Virus record (IMG/VR): IMGVR_UViG_3300018877_000007 | Coordinates: 1 to 44,522 of that record | Strand: one strand, 5' to 3' | From: a virus | Length of the DNA stretch: 44,522 bases | Part shown: positions 36,094 through 44,491 of the stretch, piece after piece | How positions within the stretch are numbered: the stretch's first letter is position 1 | How the letters are laid out: each line of letters begins with the position of its first letter | The notes under the pieces: generated by a model | The model's database searches: none | What the model saw: the letters and a program-made list of their open reading frames with translations, nothing else | Told to the model about the DNA's origin: nothing | Translations under genes and position numbers: made by a program

Positions 36094-36567
36094 TCACTCC
36101 TCGAACGTTATGGAGCAGTCCGCGATCTGACCGGTCCCGGTGTTCCACAGGCAGAACGGGAACGGTGTGGCCGCCGGCGGCACGACCAGCTCGTCACCGT
36201 CGGCGAACGGCCACACCACCATCGACCCACCCGGGATCCACAGCCGCCCGGAGTAGATCGCCGGCGGCGCGGGCTGCGTGGCATAGGTGGTGAACACGTT
36301 CTGGGCGGTGGAGGGCGGGTCGGTTGGCCCGCCCCGGCGAACCCCAGGCGGGGACCCGACGCCACCGGCGGGGGTGACGCCGGCGGTGGTGGCGACGCCG
36401 TACCCGATCCCGAACCCGGTCGCGGTGGTGTTCGCGATCGCGATCTGCCGGATGCGGACCTGCCGGCCGGTGCCGACGGCGGCGGCCTGCGGGAGGAGCG
36501 CGCCGAGGACGGACCCGGACGCGGTCTGGGTGGAGCGCCACGACGTGTCGTACAGCGGCAGGCCCAT
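36094..36567 (-). CDS. Hypothetical structural protein
   Basis: 157 residues. VRIRQIAIANTTATGFGIGY, GRLWIPGGSMVVWPFADGDE and FPFCLWNTGTGQIAD predict a beta sandwich without catalytic motifs. It lies among proteins of likely virion surface location. The operon position implies co-assembly with the large repeat protein. Confidence 0.62.
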   Translation of the reverse strand: MGLPLYDTSWRSTQTASGSVLGALLPQAAAVGTGRQVRIRQIAIANTTATGFGIGYGVATTAGVTPAGGVGSPPGVRRGGPTDPPSTAQNVFTTYATQPAPPAIYSGRLWIPGGSMVVWPFADGDELVVPPAATPFPFCLWNTGTGQIADCSITFEE

Positions 36568-36591
36568 GGGGTGCCCTTCGGGTGGTAGTGG

Positions 36592-36981
36592 CTACGCGGC
36601 GAGAGGGGACAGGCTGGCCTGGAACGACGTCACGGACAGCGTGTCGCCGTTGGCGACCGCCCGGGACGTGGTGAGCGCGGCCGAGCCAAGGAAGTTGCCG
36701 CCGGCCGGGCCGACGGTGTCCCACAGCGACACGTGGGTGATGGTCTCCGTCGCGGTCATCGCGAACGACGTCGACGCCGAGGTGGCCTTCACGCCAGCCG
36801 ACGCGGCGCCCCACGTCATCGCGGTCCGGGCGGTCTGCGCCGAGGCGCCCGTGGCGCCCGTGGCGCCCGGGTCGGCGGTGTGGAGCTTCATCCACGTCCC
36901 GGCGGGGGCGGTGAACGTGGTGCCGGACAGCATGTCCAGCCACCGGTTCGCGAGGTTGACGGCCGACAAGCCGGTTGCCAT
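36592..36981 (-). CDS. Minor structural/tail fibre-like protein
   Basis: 129 residues. VNLANRWLDMLSG followed by TWMKLHTADPGATGATG, then TETITHVSLWDTVGPAGGNF and TLSVTSFQASLSPLA, matches small virion proteins seen in many actinophages (LHTADPG motif), often called tail fibre or minor tail protein. Its place, between the connector and closure genes, is shared with the LamG-repeat protein. Confidence 0.68.
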   Translation of the reverse strand: MATGLSAVNLANRWLDMLSGTTFTAPAGTWMKLHTADPGATGATGASAQTARTAMTWGAASAGVKATSASTSFAMTATETITHVSLWDTVGPAGGNFLGSAALTTSRAVANGDTLSVTSFQASLSPLAA

Positions 36982-36982
36982 C

Positions 36983-37339
36983 TCAGTTCTCCTTGGTCAG
37001 ATAGGCGAGCATGCGCGCGCCGGTCGCGCCGTTCGCGCCCGCGATGCGGGTCGCGCAGTTCGCCAACTCACCGACGGGGATCGGGCAACCGGCGGCCGCG
37101 CAGCAGTCGAGGTGCCGATCGGAGGACTTGGGATCCATCAGGTCCCGCAGCAACCGCGTGCGGTCCTCCGCGGGGGCCGCCTCGAGGACGCCGTTGATGA
37201 CGTCCTCCGTCGGGGCGGCGACCACGGCGGCCTCCGGGTCGGTGCCGGCGATGGTGTGGCGGGGGTCGCGGTCGACCTGCCCGCACAGGTCACACACGCG
37301 CAGCGGGCGGCTGGTGTCGTCCATCAGGCTCTTAGCCAC
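36983..37339 (-). CDS. Cys-rich hypothetical protein
   Basis: 118 residues from a GTG. RVCDLCGQVDRDPRH at the N-terminus and HLDCCAAAGCPIPVGELANC near residue 77 may form a split zinc site. The remainder is helical. An unusual composition for a head-region protein. Function unknown. Confidence 0.6.
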   Translation of the reverse strand: MAKSLMDDTSRPLRVCDLCGQVDRDPRHTIAGTDPEAAVVAAPTEDVINGVLEAAPAEDRTRLLRDLMDPKSSDRHLDCCAAAGCPIPVGELANCATRIAGANGATGARMLAYLTKEN

Positions 37340-37360
37340 GGCAGGCCCCTTCTCGGCAGG

Positions 37361-37765
37361 TCAGTAACGGTAGGCGGGGTCGAGTACAGCGGTGATGGGG
37401 TCGGGCCACCGGTGCGGCACCGGGAACGCCCCCTGCGGGGCGCCGGCGGACACCCCGAACACCTCACCGACGCGCACGAGCTCGTACGGGGTGAGGATCG
37501 CGGTGGGGTCACCGGCGTAGGTGCTGCTGTCGCCGCCGGTGGTGTAGGACCGCAGCATCGTCGGGTTGTCGTACACGCGGGCCGCCGCGACCAGCGCGAT
37601 CCCGTGCAACCCGACCGGGTACGGAGCGGTCAGGGTCTGCCCCGGCGCCCGCGCGGTGACCGCTTCGATGACCAGGTCGCATGCCTGCTGGGCCCGGTCG
37701 GTCGGGGCGGTGTCGGCGGGGAGGTCGAGGTACACGACCAGCTGTTCAGGTGTGATCAACGGCAT
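37361..37765 (-). CDS. Head-tail connector (gp6/gp15-like)
   Basis: 134 residues. ITPEQLVVYLDLPADTAPTD, then AQQACDLVIEAVTARAPGQ and GIALVAAARVYDNPTMLRS give the helical pattern of phage head-tail connector proteins that bind below the portal. The C-terminus (TPYELVRVGEVFG) is typical. Located two genes after the capsid gene, as expected. Confidence 0.8.
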   Translation of the reverse strand: MPLITPEQLVVYLDLPADTAPTDRAQQACDLVIEAVTARAPGQTLTAPYPVGLHGIALVAAARVYDNPTMLRSYTTGGDSSTYAGDPTAILTPYELVRVGEVFGVSAGAPQGAFPVPHRWPDPITAVLDPAYRY

Positions 37766-37783
37766 CTCGACCTCCCCCGCCCG

Positions 37784-38218
37784 CTACTCGCCCGCTCGGG
37801 CGGCGAGCAGCGCCTTGACCTGCGCCGAGTCCAGGGTGGCGACGTCCTCGGCGGGGACGCCCTGGGACACCGCGTACTCCCGCCACCGCTCCGGGCGGGC
37901 GTTGCCGTGCGGCTGCGCCATCGTGGTGGTGTCGGTGCCGGACGCCGGGGCCTTCGCCGCCTCGACGACGGCGCCGGTGTTGGTCATCTCGACCGGGAGG
38001 ACCCCGGCCGCCGGGACGATCACGATCGGCTCGTCCGTGGTGTTGACGAGGATCGAGATGGGCTCCCCCGTCGCGGCGATGAACCCCTCGGACTCCAGCC
38101 GGTCCAACTGGGCGCCCTTCACGAACTCCGGGACCGGGGCCCCGAAGTACAGGTGGAACCGCTGGCCCTGCTCGTCCGCGACGACACACGCCGCGGTGAT
38201 CACGCTGTAGTCACTCAT
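37784..38218 (-). CDS. Hypothetical head protein
   Basis: 144 residues starting at the ATG that shares a base with the capsid stop (TGATG). The N-terminal half is beta-rich (YSVITAACVVADEQGQRFHL, then EPISILVNTTDEPIVIV). The C-terminal 35 residues (ERWREYAVSQGVPAEDVATL) resemble a small helical Lsr2/Rho-like module common at the ends of actinophage head proteins. Role unknown. Confidence 0.65.
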   Translation of the reverse strand: MSDYSVITAACVVADEQGQRFHLYFGAPVPEFVKGAQLDRLESEGFIAATGEPISILVNTTDEPIVIVPAAGVLPVEMTNTGAVVEAAKAPASGTDTTTMAQPHGNARPERWREYAVSQGVPAEDVATLDSAQVKALLAARAGE

Positions 38219-39144
38219 CAGACGGTCACCCCCGTGATCTTCCGGGCCGCGCCCGGCTCCGTGACGACCGGGACGGTGACCCGCCGGCAACGCAGCCGCC
38301 ACTCGTCGGTCTCGTCCTGCCGCATCACCTTCGTCTCGACACCGCGGTAGCCGCCGTTGACGTACCCCGGCCCACCGAGATCCTCATCGGCCATGCCGCC
38401 GAGCTGGGTGGTGTCCACGACCAGCGCGGTGCCGGCCGTCGGGAGATTCGGGCTCTTGAGCCACCGCATCCCCGCGATGACCGGGAACTGACCGGTCAGG
38501 GCCGGGTTGTCGTCGCCCTCACGGGGGGTGTAGCCGGCCGCGACGAACGCGGACAGCGCGTACGCCCACGCGAGGTCGTCGACGACGACGGTGTTCGGGT
38601 CGTACCCCTGGTTGAGGCCGACGATCGCGGCCTGAGCGAGCATGACGTCCCGCAGGATCTGCGCGGCCGTCGCGGTCGCCCACGGTGCGGTCGCGGCCTG
38701 CGTGGCCGTGACCGACGACGCGATGACCGCGAGGGCCACCGAGTCGATGTACTTCACGTTCTGGTTGACCATCTTGAGCATCGCCCGGTTGACCGGGTCC
38801 ATCAGGAGCCGCCGGATGGCCTCGTCGGTGACGAGGGTGTCCTCACCCCACTTCACCGTCTTCGCCAGCGACGCGGCGCCCGTGGTGACCGTGGTCAGCG
38901 GGTACTCCGCGCCCGGGGCGACGGCCCGGGGGTTGTCGACCGCGAAGATCGACTCCCCGGTCTCGTACTGGATGGCACCGCCGACGGCGGTGTACCGGCC
39001 GGTGAGCAGCGCGTCGGCGATGTACCGGTTTTGCAACATGGTGCGCAGGGCGCGACCGAACGCGGTCGGGTTCTGCAGGAACCTGCTGATCGTCACGACG
39101 TCGCCGGTCAGCGACGGCGCAGCGGGCGGGTAGGACAAAGGCAC
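38218..39144 (-). CDS. Major capsid protein (HK97 fold)
   Basis: 308 residues. ISRFLQNPTAFGRALRTML, GGAIQYETGESIFAVDNPRA, LAKTVKWGEDTLVTDEAI, NQNVKYIDSVALAVIASSV, ANPDTVVV-like NTVVVDDLAWAYALSAF and VVDTTQLGGMADEDLGGPGY give the N-arm, E-loop, spine-helix and P-domain order of HK97-type capsids. There is no separate scaffold gene, and the N-terminal region is short. The gene follows protease and cement genes. Confidence 0.88.
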   Translation of the reverse strand: MPLSYPPAAPSLTGDVVTISRFLQNPTAFGRALRTMLQNRYIADALLTGRYTAVGGAIQYETGESIFAVDNPRAVAPGAEYPLTTVTTGAASLAKTVKWGEDTLVTDEAIRRLLMDPVNRAMLKMVNQNVKYIDSVALAVIASSVTATQAATAPWATATAAQILRDVMLAQAAIVGLNQGYDPNTVVVDDLAWAYALSAFVAAGYTPREGDDNPALTGQFPVIAGMRWLKSPNLPTAGTALVVDTTQLGGMADEDLGGPGYVNGGYRGVETKVMRQDETDEWRLRCRRVTVPVVTEPGAARKITGVTV

Positions 39145-39175
39145 GGTGACTCACTTCCTCTCAGGTGGGCGCCCG

Positions 39176-39538
39176 CTAGCGGACGAGGTCGACCTCGACG
39201 AGCTGGCCGTTGGTGGCGGTGGTCAACGCGACGCCGACCTGCTGGCCGACCGTGCCGGCACCGGTCGCGACCGCGCCGGCGGCGGCGGCGATGACGGCGT
39301 CCCCGGCGGTGATCGCACCGGACGCGACCAGGCGGTGCACGCCGCCCTTGTGGAGGGTGACGTTCTCACCGGTCCCGGCGTCGAACGCGGCGACCCCCAG
39401 CCACGCCACGGAGGCGGCGGCGGACGGGCCGACGGTGCCGGAGCCGGTCACGATGCACAGCTGCCCGCCGGTGATCGCGGCGGACGCCTGCCGGGTGATG
39501 GCCTGCCCCGGCTTGAACAGCGGAAGAGAATCGGGCAT
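39176..39538 (-). CDS. Capsid cement/decoration protein (DUF2190-like)
   Basis: 120 residues from the ATG at 39538 (a GTG at 39547 is in frame). FKPGQAITRQASAAITGGQL, then VHRLVASGAITAGDAVIAAA and TVGQQVGVALTTATNGQLVE form the small beta barrel of DUF2190-type proteins, which stabilise capsids at the three-fold positions. Sits between protease and capsid, the standard place. Confidence 0.82.
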   Translation of the reverse strand: MPDSLPLFKPGQAITRQASAAITGGQLCIVTGSGTVGPSAAASVAWLGVAAFDAGTGENVTLHKGGVHRLVASGAITAGDAVIAAAAGAVATGAGTVGQQVGVALTTATNGQLVEVDLVR

Positions 39539-39539
39539 G

Positions 39540-40754
39540 TCAGGCACCCACCTTCGGGGTCACGTCGAAACCGAGGGACTTGAGCAGCGCGTCGTCCTCG
39601 GTCGGCTCGGAACCGGCCTGCCCGCCGGTGTGGCCGACCTCCGCGAGCGGCACGAGGCCCTTCGCGAGCGAGTTCAGGGTCTCCTCCGCGCCCGGGTCCC
39701 GGGTCAGAGTGTCCAACCACGCCTGCCGGCGGGCCGGCGCGATCCGCCCGTCCGCGATCGCCGCGGACACCAAGCTCGCCCGACGGTCCGCCTCCTGCTG
39801 ATCGCGGGCCTGCCGTCCGGCGGCGGCGTCGGCGCGCAGCTGGTTCAGCGTCTGCTCGTCGACCACGACCGTCCCCTCCGGCTGGACCGGAGCGGCCGGC
39901 GTCTCAGCACCCGGCGCGGCCGCGGTCTCCCGCAGATGCTCCGCGGCGGTAACCATGTCCTCGGCGGTGGCGTCGTCGCCCACCCCGAGCGTGTTGCGCA
40001 GCCCTGCGAGCTGCTCGTCGGTGAACTCCACCGGCGTACCCCTTCCAGAAGGTGAACCCGGCGGAGCCGGGGACTCAGATGCGGCCGGCACCGTGTGGTG
40101 CCCGGCCCGGGCCAGGACCGTTCGGTCCCAGCGGTTCACGGCGCCCTTGTCGGCGCCGCCGGCGGGCTTCATTACCCGGTCGGCGAGCTTCGCCGCCACG
40201 GCCTCCTCAGCGGAGTACCACGTGTCCGCGGACATCGCCGCCAGCCAGTCGTCGACCGGGGCGCCGGTCTTCGCCGCGTAGATCGACGCCAGGTTGCGGT
40301 CCTCGTGCTCGAGCTCGTCGGCGAGCTTCCGCAGATCAACCGCGTTCCCGATCGCGAGGCCCCACGCCCTGTGCACGAACAGCTCCGCGTTCTCCATCAT
40401 GACGAGCTCGTCGACGCCGGCGGCGATGAACGACGCCGACGACGCCGCGATGCCCTCCACCACGGCGACAACCCGCGCCGGGTGCGCCCGCAGCGCGTTC
40501 AGGATCGCGAGACCCTCCCAGACCTCGCCCCCAGGGCTGTTCACCAACAGGCGGATCTCGGTGGTGTCGGCCGGCAGCTCGTCGAGGACCGCCACGAACT
40601 CCTTCGCGGACACCCCCCACTCCCCGCCGTAGGAGTCGATCGGGTCGTACAGCCGCAAGGCCACCGCGCCGGCGTCCCCCGCCTTCGGGGCCGGGCGCTC
40701 GGCGCGGATCGGGGTCCGCGTGAACGCGGCCGGGTGACGCAGGAACGGGTTCAC
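39540..40754 (-). CDS. ClpP-like (S14) head maturation protease, with long C-terminus
   Basis: 404 residues. The first about 200 form a ClpP-type serine protease: IRLLVNSPGGEVWEGLAIL, VEGIAASSASFIAAGVDEL with the nucleophilic Ser, and ENAELFVHRAW with the His. The C-terminal half is helical and acidic (FTDEQLAGLRNTLGVGDDA, QTLNQLRADAAAGRQARDQ) and could act as a scaffold domain, since no other scaffold is encoded. The protease would remove that domain during head maturation. Confidence 0.87.
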   Translation of the reverse strand: MNPFLRHPAAFTRTPIRAERPAPKAGDAGAVALRLYDPIDSYGGEWGVSAKEFVAVLDELPADTTEIRLLVNSPGGEVWEGLAILNALRAHPARVVAVVEGIAASSASFIAAGVDELVMMENAELFVHRAWGLAIGNAVDLRKLADELEHEDRNLASIYAAKTGAPVDDWLAAMSADTWYSAEEAVAAKLADRVMKPAGGADKGAVNRWDRTVLARAGHHTVPAASESPAPPGSPSGRGTPVEFTDEQLAGLRNTLGVGDDATAEDMVTAAEHLRETAAAPGAETPAAPVQPEGTVVVDEQTLNQLRADAAAGRQARDQQEADRRASLVSAAIADGRIAPARRQAWLDTLTRDPGAEETLNSLAKGLVPLAEVGHTGGQAGSEPTEDDALLKSLGFDVTPKVGA

Positions 40755-40791
40755 GCGCTCTCCTCAGGGGGTGCGGCGGGCGGGTGGCCCA

Positions 40792-42105
40792 TCAGAACAG
40801 GGACGGCGTGTCGTCGGACACCGAGGCCCGCCGGCCGCGGCGCGCGACCGGGCCGGCCGGTGCCGGCGGCGGCGGGGTGTCCTTCGGGGGCAGCCCGAGC
40901 AGTTCCCGCACGGACTCCTCCAACGCCCGGTCCGGAAGCACGATCCCGGCGTCGGTCAGCGCCTTGAGGGACTGGGCGGTGGCCTGCTGGCGGGTACCGA
41001 TCTCCTGGAAGACAACCTTCGGCGCCGGCGTGTCCGGCCCGAAGTTGATGTCGACCCAGTCTTCGACGATGTGTTGGTTCACCACGTCCGCGACGGACAG
41101 CGCGACCGCTTGAAGGCTCATCGTAAAGAAATCGGCGAACGTCGAGCCGAGCGCCCACGACCCCGTCATCGTCCCCAAGTTCAGGAAGTGCCCGAGCGCG
41201 GACCGGGCGATCTGCTCGTCCTGGTACCGCAGGTACGGCATCACGTCCGGGAGCTCACCGGTGACGCCCATCAGCTCCAGCGTCGCCCCGTGCGGCAGAC
41301 CCGCCCCGGCGGCGTCCCCGGACCGGTACGCCTGCGCGAGCGCCGCGCCCTTCTGGATGTCCGCCTCCGACGCGCCTTCCGGCGCCGTGTACACCGGCAC
41401 ACCCATGCCGTTGCGTTCGATCGTCTGCATCCCGACCCGCAACGCCCGGTCCTTCAACAGCCAGTTCTTGTACGCGGTCCGCAGCAGCGACTGACCCAGC
41501 CACGCCCCGCCCTCACGCTCATTCACGTACGCCACCAGCCGATCCACCGGGATCACCACGTTCTCCGTGGCGCCCTCCGGCGGGTCCTGCTCGATGGACT
41601 CCAGCCCGCCGTCCGCGGCGACGTTCACCGCCGCGATCGTCCGCGGCGGCCGCCACGCCAGCTTTCGCAACCGCGCCAGCCCAGTCGGGTCGATCCTGTA
41701 GACCTGCTCGAAGTAGGAGTGGCCGAACGGCAGCATCAGCAGCGCCAACCGGAGGTGCTCCGACCACGAGAACCGGTCCCGGGCCCGCGTAGGCGCCGGC
41801 GCGGCCCCGCGCCCCACGATCGGCAGGCCCAAGTCCTCCGCGAGCGGCAACAGCACCTCGTCGCGCGCGTCCCCAGGCTCCAACGCCCACGGAGTGCGCA
41901 ACACCGGCATCGTCACAGCCTTCAGGACCGACCCGATTTGCCCGTCGGTCCTTCGCATGGCGTCGTAGACCCGGATCGACAGCGGCCACCGGAGTTCAGG
42001 GGTGGATTCCTCCTCCATGACCCACCAAGTGCTGGCGCCAGACCGGTTTGCGTGGCCCAGCTCCCGGACCGGGGCCAGATTGACGGCGCCGCGGGCGTCT
42101 GCCAT
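40792..42105 (-). CDS. Portal protein (DUF935/Mu gp29-like)
   Basis: 437 residues. YDAMRRTDGQIGSVLKAVTM, LLMLPFGHSYFEQVYRID, RLVAYVNEREGGAWLGQSLL, YKNWLLKDRALRVGMQTI, LRYQDEQIARSALGHFLNLG and GSWALGSTFADFFTMSLQAV follow the DUF935-type portal layout. Twelve copies form the channel for DNA entry and exit. The ATG has GGGAGGAATCC upstream. Confidence 0.87.
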   Translation of the reverse strand: MADARGAVNLAPVRELGHANRSGASTWWVMEEESTPELRWPLSIRVYDAMRRTDGQIGSVLKAVTMPVLRTPWALEPGDARDEVLLPLAEDLGLPIVGRGAAPAPTRARDRFSWSEHLRLALLMLPFGHSYFEQVYRIDPTGLARLRKLAWRPPRTIAAVNVAADGGLESIEQDPPEGATENVVIPVDRLVAYVNEREGGAWLGQSLLRTAYKNWLLKDRALRVGMQTIERNGMGVPVYTAPEGASEADIQKGAALAQAYRSGDAAGAGLPHGATLELMGVTGELPDVMPYLRYQDEQIARSALGHFLNLGTMTGSWALGSTFADFFTMSLQAVALSVADVVNQHIVEDWVDINFGPDTPAPKVVFQEIGTRQQATAQSLKALTDAGIVLPDRALEESVRELLGLPPKDTPPPPAPAGPVARRGRRASVSDDTPSLF

Positions 42106-42125
42106 GTGGATTCCTCCCTCCCGGG

Positions 42126-42151
42126 TATGCTGGGTTACTCAGACCGTCTGA
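42126..42151 (+). promoter_or_regulatory. Promoter/operator upstream of the rightward HNH gene
   Basis: TATGCT at 42126-42131 is a good -10. TCAGAC-C-GTCTGA at 42139-42151 is a palindrome between it and the ribosome site (AGGAGG), as for an operator. Confidence 0.45.
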
Positions 42152-42166
42152 CCAGGAGGTTCCGCC

Positions 42167-42664
42167 GTGCGATCCGGTCCCGCGAGGCACGTTCGAGACC
42201 TGGAATGGCTGCGCGACCGGGCCGATGTAGACCCGGTCACCGGTTGCTGGGTGTGGAACCGCGGCGTGAACCACAAGGGCTACGGCCGTTACCACTTCAC
42301 CGACGATCACGGGGCCGTACGCCACGGTAGCGCGCACCGGCTCGCCCTCGAACTGGCGCTCGGCCGGCCGATCCGGGTCGGCTTGAACGCCCTCCACAGG
42401 TGCGATAACCCGCCGTGCTGCAACGGGGCGCATCTGTTCGAAGGTACGCAGGCTGACAACCTCCGGGACTGCCGTGAGAAGGGCCGCGCGCGGACCCCGG
42501 TCGGCGAGGCGAACGGTCTCGCGAAGCTGACCGCGTCCGATGTCCACGAGATCCGGGCCGCTCTCGCGAGGGGTGCCACCCAGACCAGCCTGGCGGGCCG
42601 GTTCGGTATCGCGCAGTCGCAGATCAGCCGGATCAACACCGGGAAGATGTGGCGCTCGGTCTAG
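42167..42664 (+). CDS. HNH endonuclease with HTH tail, between terminase and portal
   Basis: 165 residues from a GTG with AGGAGG upstream. CWVWNRGVNHKGYGRYHFTD, then ALHRCDNPPCCNGAHLFEG, form an HNH core with a Cys pair. The C-terminal 50 residues (LTASDVHEIRAALARGATQT, then AGRFGIAQSQISRINTGKM) form a DNA-binding HTH typical of homing enzymes. It opposes the operon, and its TAG shares the CTAG at 42661-42664 with the large terminase stop. Likely mobile. Confidence 0.87.
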   Translation: MRSGPARHVRDLEWLRDRADVDPVTGCWVWNRGVNHKGYGRYHFTDDHGAVRHGSAHRLALELALGRPIRVGLNALHRCDNPPCCNGAHLFEGTQADNLRDCREKGRARTPVGEANGLAKLTASDVHEIRAALARGATQTSLAGRFGIAQSQISRINTGKMWRSV

Positions 42665-44196
42665 AACCCAACAGAGTTCAGGTCCACCGAGTCGTACGAA
42701 CCCACAGGCGACCCCCCGGCGAGCGCCGGGCCGGCCGGAACCGGCTTCGCAGCCGCTTCCAACGCCAGCAGCCCCCACCGGGCGTTCGTCACAGCCACCA
42801 CCGGGGCGATGTTCACGGTCGCGTTCTTCCTGGCCCACGCTTTCGCGTCCCCCAGGTCCCGCGTCGCCGCCCCCGCGAGGCCCTCATCCAGCGAACGCTG
42901 CCCCAGGTGCCGCAGATGCCCGGCGTTCACCGCGGTCACGAACGCACCGTGGGCCTGAGCGACGTCCTGCGACGTCATCCGGAAGATCGGCGTCCGCCCC
43001 GGCTTCACCCGCGCGCCCGGCACCGCGACCTCGAACCTGTTCACCAGCAGATCCGGGACCAACTCCCACGCCCGGCCCCGCGAATCCAACACCAGCCCCG
43101 CCGGGGACTGCCGGTCCCGCAACTGCAGCAACCGCGGCAGCATCCACCCCACACCCGCCGCCGCGTCCACGACCTCCACGTGCTCCAACCGGTCCGGGCG
43201 CCGGCCGGCCGCACCGATCGCACCCGCGTCACCCTCCGGGTTGATGTCCGCCGCGAGCAACACCGGGCCCGCGATCCCCGACCCCGGGTCCAGGCGGGCG
43301 TTCCACACCGCGGCCTCCAGCACCGACCACCGGTCGCCGTCCTCCATCGGGTAATCCCCGATGCTCAGGCGCTCACCGTCGAACGACTCCGGCGACAACG
43401 ACCTCAGCTCGTCCTCGATCGTCTCCAGCGTGAGCCGGAACCCCAGGCCCGGGTTCGCCCACGCCCACGTCTCCGGGTCCTTGCGGTCCGCGCCGTCCGG
43501 CGGCTCGTACCCGTGGAACGTCAACCGCGGCGCCGGCGCCCCACCGGCCAACGCAGCCAGCGCCCGGCCCCGCAGCCGGCCCAGCACCACCGAGTCCCGG
43601 GTACCCGCCGAGGACACGAGCCACCGCTGCGGGTTCGGCGCGGCCGACTGCGACGGCAACAGCGCCTTCCACGCGTCCTCCGACAGGATCAGCGCCTCAT
43701 CCAGGTAGATCTCGTCGGGGGAGAACCCCCGCCCGGACGACCGGGACCGGGCCACGAACCGCAGCTCCGCACCCGACCGCAGCTTGATGCCCTCCTCGCC
43801 GTGCGAGGTCCGGACCTTCGCGACGTCCCGGCGCAGGAAATCCGCACCCTCGATCAGCGACAGAATCCGGTCGAAGTGCTCCCGCGCCGTCTTGAACTCG
43901 TGCGCGGAGTGCAACGCCCGGGTGCCGTCCACGAACAGCCCGTACAACTGCCGGCTTTCGAGTACAGCGCCCTTCCCGTTCTGCCGGGCCACCACCAACC
44001 CGACCTCTGTCGACGCCCACCGTCCGTCCGGGCGCTCCCCCATCGCATCCTGCAGCACCAGCTGCTGCCACGGGTCCAGCACCAGCCCCGCCTCCGCGGC
44101 GAGCTCCACCGCCGCCGGGCCGGCCGACACCTCGTACGCCGGCGCCAACCGGATCCGCGGAACCTGCGCCCCACGCACCACCTCAGGCGCCAGCAC
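42661..44196 (-). CDS. terL: Terminase large subunit
   Basis: 511 residues starting GTG. The ATPase shows the Walker-A-like VVARQNGKGAVLE (about 67-79), DEIYLDEALIL (Walker B with catalytic Glu) and VSSAGTRDSVV (coupling motif). The nuclease half supplies acidic residues at LLAADINPEGDAGAIG, LVLDSRGRAWELV and LGDAKAWARK. It cuts concatemers and drives DNA into the head. This sequence type is shared with cos-packaging HK97-like phages, although the mechanism is not proven here. Confidence 0.92.
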   Translation of the reverse strand: MLAPEVVRGAQVPRIRLAPAYEVSAGPAAVELAAEAGLVLDPWQQLVLQDAMGERPDGRWASTEVGLVVARQNGKGAVLESRQLYGLFVDGTRALHSAHEFKTAREHFDRILSLIEGADFLRRDVAKVRTSHGEEGIKLRSGAELRFVARSRSSGRGFSPDEIYLDEALILSEDAWKALLPSQSAAPNPQRWLVSSAGTRDSVVLGRLRGRALAALAGGAPAPRLTFHGYEPPDGADRKDPETWAWANPGLGFRLTLETIEDELRSLSPESFDGERLSIGDYPMEDGDRWSVLEAAVWNARLDPGSGIAGPVLLAADINPEGDAGAIGAAGRRPDRLEHVEVVDAAAGVGWMLPRLLQLRDRQSPAGLVLDSRGRAWELVPDLLVNRFEVAVPGARVKPGRTPIFRMTSQDVAQAHGAFVTAVNAGHLRHLGQRSLDEGLAGAATRDLGDAKAWARKNATVNIAPVVAVTNARWGLLALEAAAKPVPAGPALAGGSPVGSYDSVDLNSVGF

Positions 44197-44491
44197 GCCG
44201 CGCCGCCCGCGCCGCCCGCGCCTTCGCCACCGCGTCCTCCGGCTCCGCGGCCGGCGCCGGGTCCACGTCAGGCACCTCCACCGTCGGCCCCCGCAACGAC
44301 CGGATGTCCGCCATCGTGTCCGTCAACCGCCGCGCCACCGCCGCCACACCCGTCGACGCCGGGTCATCCAGGCGCCGGGCCAGTTCCACCGCCACAGCCG
44401 CACGCGCCGAACCACCCACCGGAACACCCAACGCCCGCAACTCCGCCCGCGTCGCCCGCTCCACCGAACCAGGCACGCGACGCTCCGTCAC
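44183..44491 (-). CDS. terS: Terminase small subunit candidate
   Basis: About 102 residues. Three in-frame GTGs (44500, 44494 and 44491) are possible and none has a strong ribosome site; 44491 gives MTERRVPGSVERATRAEL. It is helical and charged, with a coiled region (RAAVAVELARRLDDPASTG) and an Ala/Arg-rich end. It overlaps the large subunit by 14 bases. Position and size support the call; the DNA-recognition domain is not distinctive. Confidence 0.68.
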   Translation of the reverse strand: MTERRVPGSVERATRAELRALGVPVGGSARAAVAVELARRLDDPASTGVAAVARRLTDTMADIRSLRGPTVEVPDVDPAPAAEPEDAVAKARAARAARRAGA

